A DNA stretch of 64,000 nucleotides from Aldrovandia affinis (Eukaryota > Chordata > Actinopteri > Notacanthiformes > Halosauridae): assembly GCA_029706075.1 (NCBI GenBank), contig JAINUG010000011.1, forward strand, positions 8,685,001 through 8,749,000. Reading direction: 5' to 3'. The notes beneath the pieces were generated by a model. It searched no databases. It worked only from the letters and a program-made list of their open reading frames with translations, and was not told where the DNA came from. The position numbers and the translations under genes are program-made. Within the stretch, counting starts at the first letter, position 1. Each line of letters starts with the position of its first letter. Of the stretch, positions 56,320 through 64,000 are shown one piece after another.

Positions 56320-57211
56320 CACAGTGGAAGAGTTAGGTTTGATCAAGATAATCAACTCAGTATCTCCCCCATCAGCTAGCCATACTGTTGCATGCAGATT
56401 AACTTGTCACCCCGAGCTGTTCAGTGGTATTGGAAAACGGAAAAACTTCCAGGTAAAGCTGCACAAATATCCTGAGGTACAAACCACATGCCAGCCACAG
56501 ACGAGTGCTATTCCATGTACGACAGAAAGTTGAAGCGGAGCTGCAGACTGAAAAGCGATGACATCATTGAGATAGTGACAGGTCCTACACCATGGGTATC
56601 CCCATCGTGACGCCCCCAAATCCCAAGGACCCAGACAAGGTCAAAATTTGCATCAAGCAAATACAGCTGTTCAGTACAAGCGTCACATCACACCCACCAT
56701 GGATGACGTCATTCACAAGCTCAATGGAGCTATATTGTTCTCCAAGCTGGATATCACCAACTGGAACTGCATATAACCAAATTTACTACTCACCTGGGTT
56801 TGAGGCAGTACAAACAACTGAACTTCATCTGGATTAGCATCAGGTAATGTTGCTATAAACGCTCAATGGTTAACCAGTGACACTACCATGTCATACTTAG
56901 ATCCACAAAAAGAAACAGATCTCATTGTGGATGCCAGCCCTGTTGGACTGGGTGCCATTCTTTTTCAGAAAGACAAGGGAGAGAGACGCACCATAGCATA
57001 TGCCAGTCACGTGCTCAGTGATGTGGAGATACGTGATTTGCAAACATAATGCAAATCACTAGCATTATATGGAACTGTGAGCACTTCCATCTATACATAT
57101 ATGGCAACCCATTCACTCTTGTGACCTATCACAAATGACTTGAACTCATCTGGAACAACCCCAAGTCAAAGCCACCTTCTTGTATTGAAAGATGGGGGCT
57201 CAGGCTATAGT
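56320..57211 (+). pseudogene. Ty3/Gypsy pol: reverse transcriptase and RNase H, left part
   Basis: Reading across frames: LFSGIGKRKNFQVKLHKYPE, DDIIEIVTGPTPWVSPIVTP, PKDPDKVKICI, MDDVIHKLNG and ILFSKLDITNW (56,700-56,765; first half of the RT palm). Then a gap where the YxDD box should be. Then RNase H: TDLIVDASPVGLGAILFQKD, RTIAYASHVLSDVE (56,910-57,035), and NNPKSKPPSCIERWGLRL (57,160-57,205). Several stops. The reading continues at 61,648, so the gene was split by the insertion at 57,212-61,639. Confidence 0.85.
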
Positions 57212-57379
57212 CAGCTCATAGCTGTCATTGGGCCGGAGCGCACCACAACGACATTCCGGAAGTGAATTTGAAGGTGGAACGCACGTTCCGGTTCAGATTT
57301 AATATCTATACATTTTTAAAATGTAAAGTACCTATTTAAAAAATGTTTTGCAAGCTCACCTCACACTACATTGCGCCTC

Positions 57380-58790
57380 TCCAGCCAATGGAGAGTAAGA
57401 ATGACATCCAGTAAAGTGGCCTTCTATGGGGATTTAGGGTCATACCTAGTGGGGTTAGATATAACCTGGGAGAGATTTAGCGAGTCCCACTGCTGTAAAC
57501 TGTGTCAGGTGGTTTTAACATGTCCCAGTTCAGGTCACCCAAGAGGACAAATTCAGACTTGGTGTAGGGGGCCAGGAGGGAACTGAGTGTAGTTAGAGTG
57601 GAAGTAGGAGCAGACGGAGGCCTATAGCATCTAGTGAGGATGAATGAAGTGGCTAATATTTAGGATCAGTAAATGAAACTGTTTTGGCACTGATTTGGAG
57701 AGGGCAGTAGAGCATTTGAGATGTTCCTTTGCATGTATGGCTACACCATCACCTATAGATGATCTATTTTGGCGAAATAGATTATAACCAGACAGATTCA
57801 CTTCAGAGCCAGTGACACTCTACCTTAACCAGGATTTCAAATGACCAAAACATCCGGGTTGGAGCTATGCACCCATACTTTAAGCTGATCAAGCTTAGGT
57901 GGCAGACTTCTGGTGTTAACATGCAAAACACCCAAGCTCTTGCATGAGCAGAAATCAGAGAAGCACAACTCATTAATGGCAGGGGAGATGTTAGGAATGA
58001 CAGTAGAGCTAGGCTGAAGCCCAGGATTTAGATGCACATTTCCAGAGATCAACAGTAATAGCACAATCAGAATATGGCAGAGAACAGAGAGAATGTTGCA
58101 GTGGTGTTTTTTATTAGATGGTGTATGAGCCTTTGTGGGCAGCAAAATCATGTCAGATAACTGCCATAGTAGGTAGCAAGAACACAACTGCAGGGGTATT
58201 GAACGCATCTCTGATGGAATTCCGCAAGACCGTGTGACCAATAGGGATTCAGAATCGTGCATCTGTAAAGAAACACCATTTGTGGCTTTGTTCAGAAGGT
58301 GAGGATCCAAAAACAAGAAAAAAGCACAGCATTGGGGAGTTGGCCATAATCGGAGTCGGGGGGGGAAAAAAACTCACCCCAATCGAACAGTTTGTCAGGC
58401 GAGTCCAGTTCAGAGCGCTAGACCGCTAGCAGTAGCAACCCATGCAGACTCCATTGACTCCACAGAAATGATTAGCCATGCAGGAAAAACGGGTATCCAT
58501 GAAATAAATCTTGAAAGCGCAGAGCGATATCGTGGAGGGCTCGTGGGTTCACAGTAGCCTCCCACAGGCAGGCTCACTTGCGGCAGGTGCCGGGTTTCTC
58601 TGGATGAGTCTGGGTTGGATTAGAGGTGAATTCAGTCGGGGATACCAGGTAAGGGAGAGCTTGTAGTATCCGTTCAAACATGCAAAATTTGTTTTGCGAA
58701 TCAATGTGATCTGAGTGCCAGTAAACAGATAAATAACAAACAAACAAACAAATGCACCGGTAATGCTATGGGCAGCCATCTTGGTATAAT
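57380..58790 (-). pseudogene. LINE 5' part with apurinic endonuclease domain
   Basis: Minus strand: LLLLISGNVHLNPG, then GVLHVNTRSLPPKLDQLKVW and HSSNPDVLVI (57,837-57,960), then after stops LTRCYRPPSAPTSTL, KSEFVLLGDLNWDMLKPPD and KATLLDVILT-like sequence to about 57,380. NTRSLxxKxDxL, CYRPPSxP and LLGDLNxD are the APE endonuclease motifs of fish LINEs (L2/Rex-like). The reverse transcriptase is absent. Upstream (58,549-58,790) is the probable 5' UTR/leader. Confidence 0.85.
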
Positions 58791-58799
58791 TGACCCTTA

Positions 58800-60100
58800 A
58801 AATACAAATGTTTTACCTGTGTAACGTTATGCGCAAAGCATTTGGACTAACCATAAGGTTTGTACCGACAGTTATAGAGTACTAGCTAACCTTACTGCCA
58901 CTACTGTTCTTATGCATCATAGTATCATGCCTGAATACAGCAGCTAGCTAAAATCTATCATCATATAATGCTTGGCTTGCATTGGTATAATGATAATATC
59001 AATGTAGTAATAATGTAATGGACAATTTAAATAAATTATGTTAGCATCTTTGATGCTACTGTACGGTATGCATGCAACCTTTTCCCCTTCTCATATTTTG
59101 CTCGATAGCTAGCAAGGTTACGCAACATTATGGTATACTTTTAATAAGTTAATCAAACACATTTAGGCTTTGATCATTCTTTGATACTTTGAAACCAGGT
59201 TTTTGCATCTTTACTTTGCATCTTTGTTTTGCATATTTTAAGGGGAGACATGGCAGGCAAAAATGCAATTTTTGCTTCCACTTGTCAATTTTCTGATTTT
59301 TTGTTATTTTGCTTCTACAACATGTCTTCTTTAACACTGATATCACAAAAATGGCCATAAAACTGCACATAAATATGTTTATTTGACTATATTTGTTCTA
59401 TTTATGTCCACAAATGTATCCTAACAAATGTTAGCATACTTGCACAAGGTATGGCTCCACAATGTTTGAAAAAACCATAGTGTAATACATAGTTGTAAAG
59501 CTTGTTCTCTGTAGCGTAATGTTAGCAGATCAATATATAGTCATCTTCCTTGTAATCATGACAATTGGTGAGCGAACAAATGCTACTTTTTTGTGCAAAA
59601 GCTACTCAAAACAGAGGTGATCAGTTAGCTACTGCCAGAAGAAGAATATCTAACAGGGAAGGTAACTGTCATCCTAAACCTGACAATGAGTCTGCCAGAA
59701 AGTCACCAGCTGTCAGAGCCTCAACACACAAACTTGGCGAAATGGAAAAAGCTTCGGACAATCAGGATGACAGACCAGCCACACAACTGTAGCCTATAAT
59801 GCATGTGTGGCGTTTGAATGAGCTGCTGGATGGATTGCTATGTCCAAATTGCATGGGAATTGGTCTACATATAAATATAGAAAGCCCAAAACCCTTGGCT
59901 TTGCAGCAGTCTGTTAGAATGTAGCGAATTCAAACAACTAATTTCCTCAATTTTAATACATTTTGTTCTTAAAAACATGCTGAAAACACATTTTTAATAC
60001 CTGTAAATAGTATTTTCTGATTTATAAAATGAAAAAAGGATGTTTCCTAAATTTGTTCTGTAAATACTTTTGTCTCTTTTGTTGTCAAAATTAAATAAAA
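58800..60100. other. Unassigned interior of the composite insertion
   Basis: AT-rich. The only longer frame, 59,565-59,792 on the plus strand (Asp/Lys/Arg-rich, MVSEQMLLFCAK start), matches no family I know and may be chance. Confidence 0.35.
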
Positions 60101-60112
60101 AGTTTAGTTTTT

Positions 60113-61370
60113 CTCAATTGATTTGGCACATTTCTCCAAACATGCTCTCAAAACAATTAACACAAATAAATAATTAAACACTTGATAATAGCAAAACTAA
60201 TAGTACATTTTCATTGTTTTCACACAAATTACAAAACTACATACACCATTTTGCCAAACATTACAAACAAAATGTCATTTCATTTCAATTTGCCATTATG
60301 TCACAATAACTTGACATGCGCTCAGTTTCCACAAAATTGATGCGGAGGAAGGGGAAATGGCGGAGGAAGGGGAGATAGGGGAGGAAGGGGACTTGGCAGA
60401 GGAAGGGGAGATGGGCAAGGAAGGGGGAATAAGAGAGGAAAGGGAGATGGGCGAGGAAGGGGACATTGCGGAGGAAGGGGAGGTAGGGGAGGAAGGGGAC
60501 GTGGCAGAGGAAGGGGAGATGGGCAAGGAAGGGGGAATAAGAGAGGAAAGGGAGATGGGCAAGGAAGGGGGAATAAGAGAGGAAAGGGAGATGGGCGAGG
60601 AAGGGGACATGGCGGAGGAAGAGGGGATGGGCAAGGGAGGGGAGATGGCAGAGGAAGGGGAAAGGGGGAGGAAGGGGACATGGTGGAGGAAGAAGGGATG
60701 GGGAGGAAGGGGAGATGGGCAAGGAAGAGGAGATGGTGGGGGAAGAAGAGATAGGGGAGGTAGAGGGAGATGGAGAGAAAGAGGTAGAGGGCAAGTGAGA
60801 AGAAGGGTCTCAAATGATTTGAGAGCAACTCTAATTGACTTTGTCATCAATCATGGTCTTTCCCTGAGAGAGGCAGAACTTATGATTTAATGTGTAAATC
60901 ATCAATACCACTATCTTCTTAGTGTATCGTAAATAGATAAACATGCAAAAATGTCAGATATGACATTACCAAAATGTACACACTGTTCACATGTAAAAAT
61001 TTGAAATATTACAGTATTTCCCAAATTGTGATGAACAGATGTTTTGCATAAAGGAAAACATTTCATCAACAAATTATGGTAAATAAATAAAATAAATCAG
61101 TTTATGAAAAAAGGGATTGCTGAACTTTCTGATAAACACATTTTATCATTACTCAGTACTCCTGTGTGGATATAGCTGAATATATTATCTAATCAATAGA
61201 TGACATATGTGTATAGTTTTGATGACAATATTTGTAAAGATATCTGAAATGAAAGCAATACTTCATTTTGCAGTGGGATTAGGCTGATTTGCAAAATTCA
61301 AGTCTGTTTAGATGGCTGTGTTAACTGTTTTGAGAGCATGGACCTTAGTTTGGAGGAATGTGCCAAATCG
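60113..61370 (+). mobile_element. Tc1/mariner-type element, internally deleted
   Basis: The terminal inverted repeats begin GTTTTTCTCAATTGATTTGG (left, ~60,108) and, on the minus strand at ~61,384, GTTTTTCTCAATCGATTTGG, each next to TA. Mirrored subterminal sequence includes CTCTCAAAACAATTAACAC. The interior holds a start-proximal coding minisatellite and then RRRVSNDLRATLIDFVINH and GLSLREAELM, the beginning of a mariner-like transposase HTH region that is common in fish. The rest of the transposase is deleted (stop at 60,888). Confidence 0.75.
60345..60800 (+). repeat. Purine-rich coding minisatellite
   Basis: G/A-only units (GAGGAAGGGGAGATGGGC, GGGAATAAGAGAGGAAAGGG) in 18-, 24- and 42-bp steps over about 450 bp. 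All six frames stay open for long stretches: an acidic EEGEMGEEG frame on plus, Pro/Ser/Leu-rich frames on minus. In phase with the downstream transposase start the array would encode a Gly/Arg-rich or Glu/Gly-rich N-terminal tail. Confidence 0.85.
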
Positions 61371-61639
61371 ATTGAGAAAAACTAAGTATGGCTTTATCCA
61401 ATATCTTGGATATTATAGGTTTTTAAATATATGCAAATGTATGCATATTTAATCAAATTTTGCCTAATTTGCATATTTAATATACAATTCTAGAAAACTT
61501 GTAATACAAAAAAGTTTCATAATTATTTAATTGAATTGAACAATGGATTTATATACCGCTTTTCAAGGAACCCAAAGCGGGCAAACTTTCAAGGTGATAT
61601 ATTTTTGTTAATTTTTTTCCCTATTTACTGACAGCACTG

Positions 61640-62100
61640 GCTACAGGCCTACAACTTCAGAGTCGAATACAGGAAAGGAGCTGACAACCCAGCTGACTAC
61701 ATGTCCTGTCATCCTGTTCCTGCACAAGCAGCTGACAGCACACTAGCAGCGAAATTGGCAGAGGAATACGTCAACTTTGTAACACAGCATGGCGCACCCA
61801 AAGCAATGACACTGGAGCAACTCAAAACAAAGACCCTGTCCCCTGTCCTACAACAGGTTCGTGCCCTCATCAGAAACAATTTATGGCACACAGTCCCAAA
61901 TGACACACCACATGGTGCAACATTAAAACAGTACAAACATGTCAGCAGTGAGTTGACTGCGTCACCAAATTAAATTACATCATACCGCAAGGCTCCAGGA
62001 TTGTCATTCCCACCACTCTTGAACACAAGACTCTTCTCAGAGCAAATTTGCAATTTACTTAAGGTTTCAACACCGAAAGATCAAACCCCTCTGGCTGCAG
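61640..62100 (+). pseudogene. Ty3/Gypsy pol: RNase H end and integrase start, right part
   Basis: It continues the frame of 56,320-57,211: WLQAYNFRVEYRKGADNPAD then YMSCHP (the RNase H/integrase junction signature), LAEEYVNFVTQHGAPKAMT, and LRGSRIVIPTTLEHKTLLRA near the integrase zinc-binding region (62,000-62,050). A frameshift and stop follow. The rest of the integrase is missing. Confidence 0.85.
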
Positions 62101-62139
62101 GCTAATGCTGCAGTGGAACGGGTTATGTGCAGTCTGGAA

Positions 62140-62310
62140 CAGTGCAGTCTGTAAGTATTTGGACAGTGACACATTTTTTGTTGCTGGGGCTCTGTACATT
62201 GGATTGGTGAAATGAAACTATGAGGTTAAAGTGCAGACTGTCACCTTTAATTTGAGGGTATTTACATCCATATTAGGAATTGTTCACTTAGAGATAATGT
62301 TGACATTTAT
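62140..62310 (+). mobile_element. Tc1-type terminal repeat, solo
   Basis: TAAGTATTTGGACAGTGACA, then CATTTTTTGTTG, GAGGTTAAAGTGCAGACTGT and CTTTAATTTGAGGGTATTTA match the terminal region of the Tc1 relic at 25,430-25,575 (opposite strand). No transposase sequence follows. Confidence 0.7.
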
Positions 62311-62319
62311 GACATGTAA

Positions 62320-63150
62320 TAAGTAGCAGTTTGAATACACCAGTGATGTTTGGTTAAATACACAGAGACATGTTTAACAGTTGAGATACATCGATGGCAG
62401 TAAAGCAAAAAACGATGTGTTGGTCTGTTTAAAAAAATAAAAAAGTGATGTAATGTTTAACGTCAGTGCAGTGTAGTGAGACGTGTGATTTACAACAGTC
62501 TACAGCATGGTATATATATGTACTGCAGAGATTGAGTAGCTCGCTCAGAATATAGTTACTGTGAACATGTACCTGTATGCATGCAAGCTCGCAGTAAAGA
62601 AAGCATCAACTCAAGCCTGTTGTCTATATCCATTTTTATTCTTCATGTTGCACACATGAGAATATCACAGTAGCGTTACTGGTAGCTAGGTGAGCTAGCA
62701 CTTGTTCACTTTCTAGGTGCTCCTGTAATGTTACTATCTGTAATAATGTTAATTTATAGCTTGATATTCCTTGGTAATTTAATATTAATGTTAAGAGTTG
62801 CTACTGCATCCCCCAGTCAAGATAGGATCCATTGAAAATCAGCAAGCTTTTGAGGATAATGAAGCAAACACAATGGTAGCTACTTTTGTACAAGAAAACA
62901 CAAAATGTTAATGCGTCGTTTGACACATTAACGGATGCATTTATTCATGAATGGTGCTAGAAACAGTTTTGTTAAATTGTGTAGTCAGAAACTGCCTGCT
63001 TGTCCACTGGCCGCTGATCCACTTGTATGACACCAAAAGACATCTAAATCACTAAGACATCCCTCGCTAGCTTAATGAACAGTCCGACCCATGTATCCTT
63101 CTACCTAACACTTTTCTTTGTCAAAAGCTTTCAGTTTTTGAAAATGAAAG
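62320..63150. other. No gene recognised
   Basis: 62,460-62,640 has some features of an LTR tail (GCAGTAAAGAAAGCATCAAC), possibly of the Gypsy element just upstream, but I could not fix TG...CA ends. Confidence 0.35.
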
Positions 63151-63156
63151 CACATA

Positions 63157-63480
63157 CACTGCAAAAAAGGAATTTCAAGAAAGTAAAAAAGCCTTGTTTC
63201 TGGGGAAATTAGTCTTATTTTTTGTCTAAAAAGAAAATTAATCTTGTCAAGCATGTTTTGCCTTAGAAAAGTGATCTTATTTTAAGAAAATATATCCAAC
63301 TTTTTCTTAATTAGACATTCCAGCTAATATTGAGCTAGATTTAACCAATAACAAGCTACCACAATTGTTTTTATTATATCCCAGCAGAGGAACAATATTT
63401 TTTCCTTGTTTTAAGAGTAAGACCATTTGCACAACTTCTTAATTTAAGAATTTCATGAAATGACACCAAATTAAGTTTGT
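63157..63480 (+). mobile_element. Probable dispersed MITE-like repeat
   Basis: It starts CACTGCAAAAAAGGAATTTC and runs through CTTGTTTTAAG/CTTATTTTAAG-type sequence. This composition and start resemble a common fish non-autonomous DNA element with a CACTGCAAAAA terminus. The right terminus is not identified. Confidence 0.4.
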
Positions 63481-63715
63481 TCATCTATTTTTATTAAAGA
63501 TGTGTGGCTATCACAGTAGTGGAATCATTATGTTGACAGAAAACAGAACCTGCCGCTTCACATTTCATCAATCAATCAACATTCCATATTATTACTATTA
63601 AGAGAATTGTAGTCTTGTAACAGCAAAATACAAATGACTGTGCTGAACAACAACTGCACACAATGGAAAAATACAGTTTAACATGACCCTTAACACAGCA
63701 AATGACAGACAGACA

Positions 63716-63716
63716 G

Positions 63717-63745
<29 letters not shown>
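63716..63745. repeat. (CA)n microsatellite
   Basis: Short CA run after GACAGACAGACAGACA. Confidence 0.95.
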
Positions 63746-63747
<2 letters not shown>

Positions 63748-64000
63748 CGGATAGCAGAAAGTCAGTTCAGGTCCTCTAAGGAGGCCTATTAAGCAACTGA
63801 TGAACTGTTTTAACATTTTTTTTTTTTTTAGATTTAGGTTATTTTCTCTGCATGATGATAGAAAATCATGCATGAGCCATTAACACTCATGTATCAGCTC
63901 TTGTCGGCCAATGATTAACAAGAAATTGCAACGCAAAAGTGTCAAAAACACAGCTATATCTATAAACAATATTTAAATCACAGTTTGTCCACCAAAAGGC

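Larger units (their letters stand above)
57212..61639. mobile_element. 4.4-kb hAT-like composite insertion in the Gypsy gene
   Basis: Flanks: GCTATAGT (57,204-57,211) and GCTACAGG (61,640-61,647), 6 of 8 bases equal, located at the same codon of the interrupted Gypsy frame. The ends read CAGCTCATAGCTGTCA and CTGACAGCACTG, partly mirrored. It contains a reversed LINE 5' part (57,380-58,800), unassigned sequence (58,800-60,100) and a Tc1/mariner-type element (60,113-61,370). No hAT transposase was recognised. Confidence 0.6.

Noticed and set aside
60285..60890. Pro/Ser-rich and Glu/Gly-rich proteins of 168-184 residues
   Set aside because: They arise from a purine-only minisatellite open in all frames. 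Only the last ~30 codons of the plus frame show transposase-like sequence.

Overview
The window looks like repeat-rich, non-coding DNA from a ray-finned (teleost-type) fish. I infer this from the long CA/TG microsatellites, several tRNA-derived SINEs with fish-style tails, L2/CR1/jockey-like LINE pieces, Tc1, hAT, Harbinger and Gypsy fragments, and a Maverick/Polinton. I found no host protein-coding gene and no convincing host tRNA or rRNA gene. Nearly every open frame is either a transposon relic or a simple-repeat artefact.

The centrepiece is a decayed Polinton (Maverick/adintovirus-like element) at about 7,987-22,192 (~14.2 kb). Its long terminal inverted repeats (left ~7,987-8,925; right ~20,480-22,192) face each other. 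From the left end, plus-strand relics read integrase, a capsid-type protein, a basic core-like peptide, an F54H12.2-like capsid protein and an adenain-like protease. From the right end, minus-strand relics read a small unknown ORF, protein-primed DNA polymerase B, packaging ATPase, a small hydrophobic/basic protein and another Polinton small protein. The two arrays converge at ~12.7-13.0 kb. Every gene is broken by stops, frameshifts or younger insertions: a probable solo LTR with 4-bp target duplication, a hAT-like element with 8-bp duplication, a SINE with 14-bp duplication, an LTR-like segment with a 7SL-like stretch, another SINE, and a Harbinger relic. Each terminal repeat carries the same short ATG exon followed by a consensus-like splice donor.

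Region by region: 0-7.9 kb has CA repeats, a reverse-strand LINE relic, SINEs and a 31-bp minisatellite. 8-22.2 kb is the Polinton. 22.2-32.5 kb has a fold-back element, a Tc1 relic, a Harbinger derivative, a hairpin element, a hAT C-terminal scrap, a mariner-type MITE and a MADF-like scrap. 32.5-41.4 kb holds two LINE tails, a 51-bp minisatellite and a higher-order CA array with a palindromic core. 41.4-44.1 kb is one hAT element nested inside another, both with perfect 8-bp duplications. 47.4-48.7 kb has two Tc1 relics. 56.3-62.1 kb is a Gypsy pol gene split by a 4.4-kb hAT-like insertion that itself contains a LINE 5' part and a Tc1/mariner-type derivative with a purine-rich coding minisatellite.

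All family assignments rest on reading translated motifs by eye from general knowledge of these families. No search was run, and boundaries without a target duplication are approximate.
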